Shown: positions 8,068 through 16,263, counted from the first letter of the stretch. The stretch is 50,648 nt of DNA from Clostridia bacterium (GCA_017456895.1 JAFTIN010000053.1:1-50648); one strand, 5' to 3'. The notes: generated by a model not told the origin, from the sequence alone. Numbers and translations: made by a program.

Positions 8068-9367
8068 GTTAAGATCTATCCTTACCGTGTGTAAAAATAA
8101 GATCAAAACCGGATCACGCTCTCTCATAGCCTCCGCGGGCTTTAAGTCGGTGATCTCGTCATTACTTTGTATAGCCGCAGGTATTCTCGTCGGCTTCGTT
8201 ATTCTTCTCATTCTCGCTATTACCTCTGACAAGATCCCCGTATCCGACGCGTTCGAGGGTATATGGATCATACTTGAGGGTCCCTTCGCCTCGGGAAGCG
8301 CGCAGAACATCGCATTTGTTCTCGGAGATATGTTCTTCGAGGCGGCGCCTCTGCTTCTGACGGGCCTTTCGGTTGCTATAGCCTTCAAGACCGGTCTTTT
8401 CAACATCGGCGCTCCCGGTCAGTACCTTATGGGTGCTATGGGCTCGGTGATAGTGGCTCTCGCCATTCCCACCACACCCGCCACCGCATTCTGGGTATGG
8501 CTCCTCGCTCTCATCGTCGGTATGCTCTGCGGTATGCTTTGGGGACTTATCCCCGGTCTGTTTAAGGCCTTCCTCAACGTAAACGAGGTTATCGTTTGCA
8601 TTATGAGTAACTGGATCGCGGCAAATGTCGTCAGCTGGGTATTTTCCGAGAATAAGCAGTTCATCAACACCCAGGGCGGAAAGACGGCGTACACTCTCCC
8701 CACGACTGCAAACGGAGTTTCCACTCCCAAGCTCGGACTTGACAAGCTCTTCCCGGGCTCCAATATAGATATAGGTATCTTCCTCGCCATATTTATCGCG
8801 ATAGGTATATATATTCTTATGAATAAAACCACCCTAGGCTACGAGCTCAAGGCTTGCGGTCATAATAAAAACGCCGCAAAGTACGCGGGTATGAACGAGA
8901 AGCGAAATATTATGCTCTCTATGGCTATCGCGGGCGGACTTGCCGCACTCGGCGCGTCCTTCTACTATTTGAACGGCGGCGCGGAGCTCGCCTGGAACAC
9001 CTACGGCAAGCTTCCCGACAACGGCTTTAACGGTATTCCTGTAGCCCTCCTCGCCAGCAACAATCCCATAGGCGTTATCTTCAGCTCTATGTTCCTCCGC
9101 TTCATCGACAAGGGCGGATACAACCTCGCGGGCTTCACCGCATACAACGAGTACGTTTCCGACCTTATCATCGCGGTAATTATCTACTTTGCCGGCTTCT
9201 CTATGCTTATAAAAGGAATGCTTGCGAAGATAAAGATCAAGGCTAAGGAAGTGCCCGTAACTGAGACCTCCACAGAGACGGTTGGATCAGATCCCGTTAC
9301 CGGGGCGGAAGAGGTAGCCGATACTCCCATAGTTGAAGAAATAACGAAGGAGGAAGAAGACGTATGA
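8057..9367 (+). CDS. Nucleoside ABC importer permease 1
   Basis: Integral membrane subunit of the BMP-type nucleoside importer, 436 aa with about nine to ten hydrophobic segments. It carries family hallmarks such as LTGLSVAIAFKTGLFNIG and NEVIVCIMSNWIA. The start at 8057 overlaps the ATPase stop by 11 bases and has GGGAGG 9 bases upstream; an earlier in-frame ATG at 7970 lies deep inside the ATPase gene and is rejected. The C-terminal ~40 residues are hydrophilic and rich in Glu, Thr and Val, an extension that is not part of the channel. Its stop overlaps the start of permease 2 as ATGA. Confidence 0.93.
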   Translation: MKDKLRSILTVCKNKIKTGSRSLIASAGFKSVISSLLCIAAGILVGFVILLILAITSDKIPVSDAFEGIWIILEGPFASGSAQNIAFVLGDMFFEAAPLLLTGLSVAIAFKTGLFNIGAPGQYLMGAMGSVIVALAIPTTPATAFWVWLLALIVGMLCGMLWGLIPGLFKAFLNVNEVIVCIMSNWIAANVVSWVFSENKQFINTQGGKTAYTLPTTANGVSTPKLGLDKLFPGSNIDIGIFLAIFIAIGIYILMNKTTLGYELKACGHNKNAAKYAGMNEKRNIMLSMAIAGGLAALGASFYYLNGGAELAWNTYGKLPDNGFNGIPVALLASNNPIGVIFSSMFLRFIDKGGYNLAGFTAYNEYVSDLIIAVIIYFAGFSMLIKGMLAKIKIKAKEVPVTETSTETVGSDPVTGAEEVADTPIVEEITKEEEDV

Positions 9368-10338
9368 CCTTTCTCATTCAACAGACCTTAGTTTATACTA
9401 TCCCTCTTATGATAGTTGCTCTCGCAGGCGTTTTCGCTGAGCGAAGCGGTATAATTAACATTGCTCTTGACGGTATAATGATCTTCGGATCGTTCGTCGG
9501 AGCCTTTGCGGTTTATCTTATGCAGAAGGAGAATATGCTCGCTGACAATACTCAGCTCATGTTCGTTATAGCTATGATATGCGCCGCAGCGGCAGGCGCG
9601 GTCTTCTCGCTTCTTCTCTCTTTCTCGGCTATAAATCTTAAGGCTGATCAGACGATAGGCGGTACTGCGCTCAATATGCTTGCTCCCGCGATCACTCTTC
9701 TTATCGTAAAGATCGTGTCTATGCAGGATAGACTCTCTATGCCCAAGGCGCTCGGATTTATCATCTCCAATCCCGATATCGGAGAGGGACTGAAGCCATT
9801 CTTCGATAAGATGTTCATCTCAACCTATATCGTTATCGCACTGTTTATCATCTTGTCTATCTTCCTTTATAAGACAAAATACGGTCTTCGTCTCCGCGCC
9901 TGCGGTGAGCACCCCCAGGCCGCAGACAGCGTTGGCATCAACGTGTATAGGATGAGATACCTCGGCACCACTATCTCGGGCGCCCTTGCAGGCATGGGCG
10001 GATATATCTACATCGCTACCATCGCCTCCGGTACCGCAGAGGGTACGGTCGCTGGTATGGGCTTCCTCGCCCTCGCGATTATGATCTTCGGTAACTGGAA
10101 GCCGGTGGGCATAGCGCTCGGCTCGCTTCTGTTCGGCCTCCTCAAGTGTATTGGAGCCACCTACGCTAACCTTGATATCAACGGTGACGGCGTATGCGCT
10201 CTCAAGGAGCTTGGTCTCCCGATCTACTTCTACAACATCGTGCCTTACGTAGTCGTTCTCCTCGTTCTCGCCTTCGCCGCCGGTAAGTCCAGAGCTCCTA
10301 AGGCAGAGGGTATCCCCTACGATAAGGGACAGAGATAA
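9364..10338 (+). CDS. Nucleoside ABC importer permease 2
   Basis: Second integral membrane subunit of the same importer, 324 aa with about eight to nine TM helices. It contains the typical GIINIALDGIMIFGSFVGA and AGMGGYIYIA segments. The start overlaps the previous stop by four bases (ATGA), so the two permeases are translated together. It is the last gene of the operon and is followed by a bidirectional terminator. Order (binding protein, ATPase, permease, permease) is the usual one for this transporter family. Confidence 0.93.
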   Translation: MTFLIQQTLVYTIPLMIVALAGVFAERSGIINIALDGIMIFGSFVGAFAVYLMQKENMLADNTQLMFVIAMICAAAAGAVFSLLLSFSAINLKADQTIGGTALNMLAPAITLLIVKIVSMQDRLSMPKALGFIISNPDIGEGLKPFFDKMFISTYIVIALFIILSIFLYKTKYGLRLRACGEHPQAADSVGINVYRMRYLGTTISGALAGMGGYIYIATIASGTAEGTVAGMGFLALAIMIFGNWKPVGIALGSLLFGLLKCIGATYANLDINGDGVCALKELGLPIYFYNIVPYVVVLLVLAFAAGKSRAPKAEGIPYDKGQR

Positions 10339-10385
10339 AGGCCGATTTTGTGAACTGAAAATAGCAAAAACACACAAAATAAAAA

Positions 10386-10418
10386 TAAAACGGACAGAGA
10401 ACACTCTGTCCGTTTTTA
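10386..10418. terminator. Bidirectional terminator between convergent genes
   Basis: Stem AAAACGGACAGAG/CTCTGTCCGTTTTT with A- and T-runs on either side. It serves the ABC operon on the plus strand and the convergent gene at 10432-10923. Confidence 0.85.
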
Positions 10419-10431
10419 AATTTTCATTACT

Positions 10432-10923
10432 TTACACAGCCGATACGAGGAGCGAAAGTAATATGTAAGCGACGATAAATGCGGTAAAGATAGCTCCCGC
10501 AAGAACACCGAGTCCTATGAGGATCTTCTTCACAGGTGACTGTGCCTTCTTCATAAGCACGAGCGACACTACCGCCGCTACGGCACCGATAAGTCCTCCG
10601 ATAGCTCCACCGATTATTGGGAAGATGGAGCACAGCGCAGGGCTGCTACCCCAGACCATAATGAATACGAAGGGGAGGATGATAAGCACGGTCTCATACC
10701 ATGATGGTGCCTTGACTATCTTGATGGTCTCATCGCCTATCTTCAGCTTGACTCCGGTGAGTATATTACCGGTCAGAATGATCTGCTCTCCGTTAAAAAC
10801 AAAGATTTTCTTCGACGTTTTAAATGCGGGTGCACCGCCTATAGTCAGCGTTTTTGCTCCCGTCCAGATGTTCTCGTCATAGACGATCTCTCCGTACGTA
10901 GGATGGTTGAAAACTTCTCTCAT
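10432..10923 (-). CDS. Unidentified small membrane protein
   Basis: 163 aa, with AAAGGAG six bases before the ATG. The first ~85 residues look soluble and beta-rich (repeated KTLTIGG, KIFVFNGEQIILTGN), and three hydrophobic helices follow (about residues 88-107, 108-125 and 134-160). Gly/Ala-rich helices such as IIGGAIGGLIGAVAAVV suggest tight helix packing. I do not recognise the family. The gene is monocistronic and ends against the terminator of the ABC operon, so the neighbourhood gives no functional hint. Confidence 0.75.
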   Translation of the reverse strand: MREVFNHPTYGEIVYDENIWTGAKTLTIGGAPAFKTSKKIFVFNGEQIILTGNILTGVKLKIGDETIKIVKAPSWYETVLIILPFVFIMVWGSSPALCSIFPIIGGAIGGLIGAVAAVVSLVLMKKAQSPVKKILIGLGVLAGAIFTAFIVAYILLSLLVSAV

Positions 10924-10982
10924 AATATACTCCTTTCAGATTGAGGTTACTTGATTATATCATATAAATAAGGATATTGTCA

Positions 10983-11094
10983 AGGCTCCCCTCGGGATAG
11001 CGTAGTGAGAGCGACGGTGAGGTTCTTAGCCTCTCACCTCGGGAGAGGTGGCACCGTAGGTGACGGAGAGGGCAGGCTCTCGTCCTCACTCTCG
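10983..11094. repeat. Dispersed intergenic palindromic repeat, copy 3
   Basis: Contains CTCACCTCGGGAGAGGTGGCACCGTAGGTGACGGAGAGGGC (39 bases, described in parts: CCTCGGGAGAGG hairpin, then GGTGACGGAGAGG). The opening GGCTCCCCTCGGG is a partial second arm. It occupies most of the 306-base gap before the next gene; the rest holds a terminator. Confidence 0.65.
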
Positions 11095-11141
11095 CCCATA
11101 TCTGCAAAAATCATCTATTTTTCTCCTTGTTCCTGAAATGA

Positions 11142-11174
11142 AAAAGCCGAGGATATTTCTATCACTCGGCTTAT
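11142..11174 (-). terminator. Terminator of the beta-helix protein gene
   Basis: Stem AAGCCGAG/CTCGGCTT with an A-rich run on the plus-strand left side (TTTTTC on the minus strand), 56 bases beyond the stop. Confidence 0.7.
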
Positions 11175-11229
11175 GTATCTGATATTGAATTTTCATTATA
11201 ACAAGGTTTATTGATTTTTGTCTTTTAAC

Positions 11230-13455
11230 TCAATATATACCCGCATTTTCTAATACAGCATTGAATTTTTGATTATATATTGGTGATTTTTGATCTAAGC
11301 AATAATTACCATCCTTGTATCCCTTAAAAAAAGTTTTAAGTTGAAGCAAATAATAGGTAGTATTGTTAGATACAGTACTGTAATCATTAACTGCCTTATC
11401 TATATTACCCAGTGAAGCTCCTTTATCGAATACAATATTATTCTTAACAATGCTGCTTGAAGGATTTGCCATAAAGGAGGGATCGTCAATGTTTTCAAGG
11501 TCATCGGTAATTATTTTGTACTGCGGAAAAGCATCTTGCCATATCTCGCTTTTCCAAGGCGAATCCCATAACGTGTTCCACAAATCGTTAACATCCCCCG
11601 AAAACCACGTTTCTTTCAGTAAGGCATCCCTCGCTCTTGAATCATATCTTATAGCTGCATCGCCGGTATTTATAATCAAGTTATCGTATATATTCATATC
11701 ACGACCACCGCCGATAAATATTGCGTGCTTTGGTATATTTATCAGAATATTTCCATAGATGTTTTGTCCTGATAAGGCGTCATCCATATATATTCCGTTG
11801 GGGGAATGTTCATCGTTTCCTATGTTGTATATTAAATTATATCTTATATCATTACCGTATGACGACCAAGATTTACCGGAGTAGATAGCTCCGGCATCAT
11901 CCGACTCGAGGCAAACATCGTGAATTAAATTGTATTCAAATATATGATTGTTTCCGCTATAGGTTATTGCCAGGTGAGGACTGTTGAACAATTCATTGTT
12001 TGCACAAATATTTCCCACACCGCCAAGATTAATACCTGCTTGATAGGCTTTGTATATTTGAGACCAATCATGGATCAAATTGTTTGATATGATGTTGTTT
12101 CCGGGCGAAAGAGTACTTCTGTCGCCACCTACTGCAGAGATGCCGCCTTTACCTGTATTTTTGACTTCGTTTTTCGTTATTAAATTATTGTTACCGAAAA
12201 CTTGAATAGCATGTCCGCCGATATTACCGATTTTACAATTTTGTATTATGTTATCGTCACCGTTAATAATAATGCCATTTCCTCTTGTACCTGTTACGGT
12301 AAGGTTATTAATAGTTATAAAACTTGCATTTATAGAAACTACGGTGTCTGTTGAAAGCGACATGTTAATTTCTGCATTTTTAAGTCCTGTAGAACTATAA
12401 ATGCACAATAATCCTTTTTCTCTGTCAAGATACCATTCATTGTCGGTATCCAACTCCTCGAGACAATTATAAAAATAATACGGTGCATTTTCTCGAGTGC
12501 CGAAAAAGCTCTGGTATTTAGTGGTCAAACTATTGTTTTCTTTATTAAAAGATTCTATTGGTGTTGATCCGTCAGCCCAATCGTATTGCCAAAATCCGTA
12601 CATCCATACGTTTTCTATATTGCTCCAGGATTGTATTCTTGATGCAAGAACGTCGTTTACAGCAAAAACATCTCCGGCAGGATCTCCATTAGGTTTATCT
12701 TCAAGCGCTTTACCGGAAGATATTACCGAGTCTGTATATAAATAATCTTCGTTAGGATAGCGAGCGAGCGTTTGCCTTGTTCCATTAACGAACAACTCAC
12801 TATACATGGGACCGGTAGTATCTCCTTGATATCTGTCAGCGGTATTGTAAGTACCTATCGGATAAAGTTTCCCCCAATCTTCTTGTCCTATTTGATAGGG
12901 AGCTTTTGTCAAATCAACTACATAGATGTTGTCTTTTGCTTTTTCAGACAACCTTTGATAAATCTCGGGATACTCTTTCGAATTCACAAAATCGTCCGAA
13001 TTGATGTTCATACCGGCATTCAAAACGACCTCTCCATCACCGTAGGAACTGTAAATTATTCTGCAATTTTCAGATCCGCCGTGGCTTTCGGAAAAGTTTA
13101 GTGAATCGATATTATATGTTCCGGATTCGATACAAACAATAATTTCCGATTTGTTACTCCTATTCATAGCTTCAACCGCTTCTAATGCACGCTCTATGGT
13201 TAGGAAAGGGGTCTCCTTCGTTCCGTCGTTTGTATCAGCACCTTTTTTACTAACATAAAAATCACCTCGGGTGATTGATTCGTGAGATGTTTCCCATGCA
13301 CTGTGAATGTTAGGTGTTGGGGCTTGAAAATCACGATATATAAGACTAAGGAATGGTGTTCTCAAAAAATATATTGAAAGTAAAACGACCAAAAGCAAAG
13401 AACAAATGAGAATGAGGATTAGCTTCTTGCGATTTATTTTTCTGCTGTTACTCAT
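11230..13455 (-). CDS. Membrane-anchored right-handed beta-helix protein
   Basis: 741 aa. An N-terminal TM anchor (about residues 12-34) is followed by an extracellular domain opening with FYVSKKGADTNDGTKETPF, the DUF1565-type entry of parallel beta-helix proteins. Many turns follow with the pattern NIIxNNxIxNxGxxGI (NNLTVTG, NNLITKNEVKN, YNLIYNIGN), giving a long beta-helix as in polysaccharide lyases, epimerases and surface adhesins. A carbohydrate-active role is likely because of the fold, but no catalytic set can be assigned. The start at 13455 is chosen because AAAGGAG lies directly upstream; a TTG 15 bases earlier would include that site. A TTGCAA-17-TACAAT promoter precedes it. The gene is AT-rich compared with the ABC operon and is monocistronic. 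Confidence 0.85.
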   Translation of the reverse strand: MSNSRKINRKKLILILICSLLLVVLLSIYFLRTPFLSLIYRDFQAPTPNIHSAWETSHESITRGDFYVSKKGADTNDGTKETPFLTIERALEAVEAMNRSNKSEIIVCIESGTYNIDSLNFSESHGGSENCRIIYSSYGDGEVVLNAGMNINSDDFVNSKEYPEIYQRLSEKAKDNIYVVDLTKAPYQIGQEDWGKLYPIGTYNTADRYQGDTTGPMYSELFVNGTRQTLARYPNEDYLYTDSVISSGKALEDKPNGDPAGDVFAVNDVLASRIQSWSNIENVWMYGFWQYDWADGSTPIESFNKENNSLTTKYQSFFGTRENAPYYFYNCLEELDTDNEWYLDREKGLLCIYSSTGLKNAEINMSLSTDTVVSINASFITINNLTVTGTRGNGIIINGDDNIIQNCKIGNIGGHAIQVFGNNNLITKNEVKNTGKGGISAVGGDRSTLSPGNNIISNNLIHDWSQIYKAYQAGINLGGVGNICANNELFNSPHLAITYSGNNHIFEYNLIHDVCLESDDAGAIYSGKSWSSYGNDIRYNLIYNIGNDEHSPNGIYMDDALSGQNIYGNILINIPKHAIFIGGGRDMNIYDNLIINTGDAAIRYDSRARDALLKETWFSGDVNDLWNTLWDSPWKSEIWQDAFPQYKIITDDLENIDDPSFMANPSSSIVKNNIVFDKGASLGNIDKAVNDYSTVSNNTTYYLLQLKTFFKGYKDGNYCLDQKSPIYNQKFNAVLENAGIY

Positions 13456-13558
13456 TTTATCTCCTTTCAAACAACTACACTTATTAAGTAAATGAAAAAT
13501 ACGTTTTCCTTTATAGCAACATAATCAACGGGAAAGCACAAAAATTTCATATTATAAT

Positions 13559-13587
13559 ATTGTAACATGTTGAAAATAAAATTGCAA
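13559..13587 (-). promoter_or_regulatory. Promoter of the beta-helix protein gene
   Basis: On the minus strand TTGCAA (13582-13587), 17-base spacer, TACAAT (13559-13564), about 100 bases before the start codon. Confidence 0.6.
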
Positions 13588-13621
13588 GATTATATTACGG
13601 CAATAATAATTCTGGTGCAAT

Positions 13622-13731
13622 GTGAAGTTAGGTGTTCCGCATCCTATCGTGCGAAGCGCACTTCACGAGGCGTAGCCTCACTTCACGTCCGAAGGACACT
13701 TAACGTTCCGCGCAAGCGGAACACTTAGTTC
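13622..13731. repeat. Hairpin array punctuated by ACTTCAC/ACTTAAC
   Basis: Consecutive short hairpins GTGCGAAGCGCAC (13649-13661), GAGGCGTAGCCTC (13667-13679), GTCCGAAGGAC (13687-13697) and GTTCCGCGCAAGCGGAAC (13705-13722) are separated by TTCAC, ACTTCAC and ACTTAAC. The left edge carries the inverted counterparts GTGAAGT and GGTGTTCCGC. Stem sequences differ while spacers are conserved. It fills part of the 403-base gap at 13456-13858; it is non-coding. Confidence 0.75.
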
Positions 13732-13772
13732 AAAAAACGCACCTTTGTCGGTAGACAAAAGTGCGTTTTTTG
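13732..13772. terminator. Bidirectional terminator hairpin
   Basis: AAAAAACGCAC-CTTTGTC-GGTA-GACAAAAG-TGCGTTTTTT, with A- and T-runs on both sides. It adjoins a tRNA-Ser 3'-end fragment, the same arrangement as at the genuine tRNA-Ser. Confidence 0.75.
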
Positions 13773-13773
13773 T

Positions 13774-13788
13774 TGGCGGAGCAGGAGA
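13774..13788 (-). repeat. tRNA-Ser 3'-end fragment, copy 1
   Basis: TGGCGGAGCAGGAGA is identical to the last 15 bases (minus strand, including CCA) of the tRNA-Ser(GCT) gene at 18128-18142. No tRNA body adjoins it. It may be a scar or attachment site. Confidence 0.7.
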
Positions 13789-13792
13789 AAAC

Positions 13793-13827
13793 AAAAAAGG
13801 ATACCCGAAATTGGGTATCCTTTTTGT
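13793..13827. terminator. Repeated GGATACCC terminator, copy 1
   Basis: Arms GGATACCC/GGGTATCC around GAAATT, flanked by A-run and TTTTTG. Two further copies lie at 15342-15373 and 17582-17602. Here it terminates the minus-strand gene at 13859-14392. Confidence 0.8.
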
Positions 13828-13854
13828 TTGCTAATAACTATAATTTTGATACAA
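13827..13854 (-). repeat. Conserved 3'-UTR motif, copy 1
   Basis: 28 bases ending AATTTTGATACAA on the plus strand, only 4 bases from the stop of the gene at 13859. Near-identical motifs follow the genes at 15459 and 16318, always between stop codon and terminator. Confidence 0.65.
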
Positions 13855-13858
13855 TACT

Positions 13859-14392
13859 TTATTGTGTTTTCTCGATTTCAGCAATATACAGAATTATATT
13901 TCTGCTTTCGCCGCTATCATATTCACTAACAATATATTTGATTTTCAAATACTGACCGTTTTGTGTAACAACACCGCCGTGAGATGAGGTAGTATTGTAA
14001 CCGTTCATGATTTCATAATCGGAGTATTCAAAGTAGATACCGTCTATTTCAAAATGCTCCGTATCGTGCCCTTCGTATGGCATGGGATGGAAATTTTCAA
14101 CATATCCCTCCACATAACAAATATTATTCGTTTCCAATAGTTCTTTATATTCAATGTGCTCAACTGCCATTCCAAGGGTGGAAATAAGAAACAAGAGCAC
14201 ACACAAAGGTCCTACAATAAAGCCCACTACTTTAAAAAATGCAGGATGAAAGCCGCGCACATCCTCGCCGCGCTTCTTCGTTTTTATAATAGATATTGAT
14301 ATCGCAAAAAAGCCTATGCCAACGATCAAGGGAATTAAATTAGATAAATATTCTGATAAATCGAACCCATATTCATATAGAACCTTTTCCAT
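13859..14392 (-). CDS. Two-TM membrane protein of unknown function
   Basis: 177 aa. The start at 14392 has GGGGGAG 5 bases upstream; the open frame extends further but without a better site. Two TM helices (about residues 13-33 and 51-73) precede a C-terminal extracytoplasmic domain with the pattern YVEGYVENFHPMPYEG, YFEYSDYEI and SSHGG. That domain recurs in uncharacterised Firmicute and Bacteroidetes proteins as far as I recall, but I cannot name it. It belongs to the block of single-gene units beside tRNA-Ser: own extended -10 promoter upstream, conserved motif and terminator downstream. Function is unknown. Confidence 0.75.
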   Translation of the reverse strand: MEKVLYEYGFDLSEYLSNLIPLIVGIGFFAISISIIKTKKRGEDVRGFHPAFFKVVGFIVGPLCVLLFLISTLGMAVEHIEYKELLETNNICYVEGYVENFHPMPYEGHDTEHFEIDGIYFEYSDYEIMNGYNTTSSHGGVVTQNGQYLKIKYIVSEYDSGESRNIILYIAEIEKTQ

Positions 14393-14419
14393 AGCTCTCC
14401 CCCTTGTGTTTCTTCGCTT

Positions 14420-14468
14420 CATTATACCACAAAAAAACAAAAACCGCAATCCCTTTGTATCAGAATTG
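14420..14468 (-). promoter_or_regulatory. Terminator-promoter module, copy 1 (arm truncated)
   Basis: Contains AAACCGCAATCCCTTTGTAT and, on the minus strand, the extended -10 TGGTATAAT (14421-14429) that would drive the gene at 13859-14392. The distal hairpin arm ATTGCGGTTT is cut to ATTG and followed by AAAAAAAC. Complete copies are at 16208 and 17503. Confidence 0.6.
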
Positions 14469-14534
14469 AAAAAAACGTGTGAGTTTGAACTCTACTCCCT
14501 TGCGGTGCAAGTGCGTATTACGATTATTTTGTAT

Positions 14535-14807
14535 TTAATCTGGATTGGATAATGTTTCAACAGTAATTTGCATACCGAGCTTGAACGCATACTTAAATAT
14601 TTCTTCTTCCGCTAAGCTTATATACTCGCTCCAATAATCTTGAAACTTCTCAAATACCTCTTTCTGCTCATTAGTGAAGCTTATTTCTAATTCTTCGTGT
14701 TGCTTTGAAATATAACCGAGCAGTTCTTTCATCTGCTTGGAATTGAGTCTGCCATCCTCTTGCGGTATTATGTTACCATGCCATAACTCTTGTATAATTG
14801 ATCTCAT
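14535..14807 (-). CDS. DUF6809-like small protein
   Basis: 90 aa, opening MRSIIQELWHGNIIPQED, the hallmark of a small Clostridial family annotated DUF6809, whose role is unknown. The rest is helical and charged (SKQMKELLGYISKQHEELE, FEKFQDYWSEY). The start at 14807 is chosen because AGGAGG lies about 10 bases upstream and the family begins there; a longer frame would run through the promoter. It diverges from the XRE regulator at 14955, and the two share a 147-base promoter region with two operator-like repeats, so they probably form one regulated pair. Members often sit beside small helix-turn-helix regulators, as here. A toxin-antitoxin-like role is possible but unsupported. Confidence 0.78.
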   Translation of the reverse strand: MRSIIQELWHGNIIPQEDGRLNSKQMKELLGYISKQHEELEISFTNEQKEVFEKFQDYWSEYISLAEEEIFKYAFKLGMQITVETLSNPD

Positions 14808-14857
14808 ATAAGTACAACCTCCTGCAAAAAAAATATAGCGACGATGGTGGAATAATC

Positions 14858-14925
14858 TTCGCATAAGAAAATTATAACACCAAATGGTGTTAAAAGTCAA
14901 TACCAAATGGTGTTTTTAATATAAT
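14858..14925. promoter_or_regulatory. Divergent promoters with duplicated ACCAAATGGT operator
   Basis: AACACCAAATGGTGTT (14876-14891) and ACCAAATGGTGTTTT (14902-14916) are 23 bases apart, about two helix turns. The first lies within the 18-base spacer of a minus promoter TTGACT/TATAAT; the second precedes the plus-strand -10 TATAAT (14920-14925). Likely target of the XRE protein. Confidence 0.65.
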
Positions 14926-14954
14926 AATAGTACATATATTTGGAGGTATGTGCT

Positions 14955-15158
14955 ATGTTTATATATCGTCGGATAAGAGATCTGCGTGAGGACAATGATA
15001 AAACTCAATCACAAATTGCTAAGATGTTGAATATGCAATTGACAGTTTATCAGAGATATGAGCGCGGAGAAAGAGAAATACCTTTTTGGGTTGCCATTAA
15101 ATTAGCGGATTATTACAAGGTTTCCCTAGACTATATAGCAGAGAGGGATTTTAAATAA
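14955..15158 (+). CDS. XRE-family helix-turn-helix regulator
   Basis: 67 aa, almost only a Cro/C1-type DNA-binding domain: RIRDLREDNDKTQSQIAKML forms the first helices and VYQRYERGEREIP the recognition region, followed by KLADYYKVSLDYI. The ATG at 14955 has GGAGG 8 bases upstream; an in-frame TTG at 14940 would include this site. It probably binds the duplicated ACCAAATGGT operator between itself and the DUF6809-like gene, controlling both. A dispersed repeat begins at its stop codon. Confidence 0.88.
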   Translation: MFIYRRIRDLREDNDKTQSQIAKMLNMQLTVYQRYERGEREIPFWVAIKLADYYKVSLDYIAERDFK

Positions 15159-15312
15159 GCCTCCACTGTGTAAGGGGAGGTGCCGAGAGAAGCGAGGCGG
15201 AGGGGTTGTCAAGCCTTCTCCGTTACTCCTAAAGTGAGAGGGCATTGAGACACCTCATCCGTCATTCTCAAACAAGTTTTCGAATGCCACCTTCTCCCAC
15301 TGGAGAAGGCTA
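15158..15312. repeat. Dispersed intergenic palindromic repeat, copy 4
   Basis: Opens with CCTCCACTGTGTAAGGGGAGG-TGCCGAG and closes with GCCACCTTCTCCCACTGGAGAAGGC; internal CACCTCATCC matches copy 1. It starts directly at the XRE stop codon and fills the first half of the 300-base gap. Confidence 0.7.
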
Positions 15313-15341
15313 GGAGGCGCTCTAGCTCGACTGCGTAAAAC

Positions 15342-15373
15342 AAAAAGGATACCCGAAATTGGGTATCCTTTTT
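15342..15373. terminator. Repeated GGATACCC terminator, copy 2
   Basis: AAAAA-GGATACCC-GAAATT-GGGTATCC-TTTTTG, identical arms to the copy at 13799. It serves the minus-strand lipoprotein gene at 15459. Confidence 0.8.
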
Positions 15374-15374
15374 G

Positions 15375-15403
15375 TTTGGCAAATAACTGTAATTTTGATA
15401 CAA
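15375..15403 (-). repeat. Conserved 3'-UTR motif, copy 2
   Basis: 29 bases opening TTTGGCAAATAACT and ending AATTTTGATACAA, adjoining the GGATACCC terminator. Confidence 0.65.
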
Positions 15404-15458
15404 CTGCACCCATTTGAGATTATAGGGGCACATCGAATTTAGGGGGGTGCAACCACGC

Positions 15459-16172
15459 TTATTCACCCGTCGTCTTAAAAACCGGCGCTCCATTTTCAAC
15501 AACTACTGAACCAATGACCCCCGTTGCAGTATAAGACAAATCTGCAAGGTTATTGTCGTTGACTTTTATGTTTGCAGTATAGACTTGATAGTAGATTGGA
15601 AGGTCTTGGGGATCTTTTGAAGACAAAGAGGGCGAAACAGTTGCCACAAACAAGTCTACAGAAGGATTGTCAGTGTTTGATGTGTCATAAACAACAATAG
15701 ATTCCTTTGTCATTGTATTAAAAACAGAAATTATAGAACGATGTAATCCAGAACCCCATGAAGAAGCAACCAATAAATCGAGATTTCCATCTTCGTCATA
15801 ATCCCAAGGCACAGCATTTACAAAGCCAAATCCACCAAAAGAATCGCAAATAGAATACACCTTGCCATCAATTAGTGCAAGTGAGACACAGGAATCACTG
15901 AACTTAAAAATTTTGATATCCGTCTGCGAGGCAACTGAAAGCGGGGTGACATTAAAACAATGCTCTTTATCAAGTGTCATCCCGATAGACAATCCGCCCA
16001 ATTCCACATCACCGATAATAGACATAAATTCATCTACAAAATCCTTAGTGCATGATGTAGTCACATAATTGACATTGTTTTCGCTATTATTTGAATTATC
16101 GGTATTTGTTTGACAAGCTGTCAAAGAAATCAATACAATACCGGTTAGAATCAAGCAAAATAGACGTTTCAT
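15459..16172 (-). CDS. Secreted lipoprotein with FG-GAP-like calcium motif
   Basis: 237 aa with a lipoprotein signal ending LTAC, so it is anchored on the outer face of the membrane. After a Asn/Ser-rich linker the mature domain carries WDYDEDGNLDLLVASSWGSG, the DxDxDGxxD calcium-binding loop typical of FG-GAP/VCBS beta-propeller blades, but only one such loop is present. The start at 16172 is chosen for GGAGG 9 bases upstream and the signal peptide; an earlier ATG adds MCRRLSA. It is one of the AT-rich single-gene units by the tRNA, with its own extended -10 promoter. Function is unknown. Confidence 0.8.
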   Translation of the reverse strand: MKRLFCLILTGIVLISLTACQTNTDNSNNSENNVNYVTTSCTKDFVDEFMSIIGDVELGGLSIGMTLDKEHCFNVTPLSVASQTDIKIFKFSDSCVSLALIDGKVYSICDSFGGFGFVNAVPWDYDEDGNLDLLVASSWGSGLHRSIISVFNTMTKESIVVYDTSNTDNPSVDLFVATVSPSLSSKDPQDLPIYYQVYTANIKVNDNNLADLSYTATGVIGSVVVENGAPVFKTTGE

Positions 16173-16207
16173 TGCAGATAACCTCCTACACAATTCGTTA
16201 CTATGTT

Positions 16208-16260
16208 ATTATATCACAAAATAACAAAAACCGCAAGTGCTTTGAAAAGAATTGCGGTTT
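16208..16260 (-). promoter_or_regulatory. Terminator-promoter module, copy 2
   Basis: Hairpin arms AAACCGCAA/ATTGCGGTTT followed on the minus strand by a T-rich stretch and the extended -10 TGATATAAT. The hairpin ends the gene at 16318 and the -10 starts the lipoprotein gene at 15459-16172. Confidence 0.65.
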
Positions 16261-16263
16261 ATG

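Noticed and set aside
11230..13455. Pectate lyase or alginate epimerase assignment for the beta-helix protein
   Set aside because: The fold is clear but no catalytic Asp/Arg set of PL1, PL9 or epimerase type could be identified by eye.
14535..15158. Toxin-antitoxin pair
   Set aside because: The DUF6809-like and XRE genes are divergent rather than an overlapping operon, and no toxin motif is visible.
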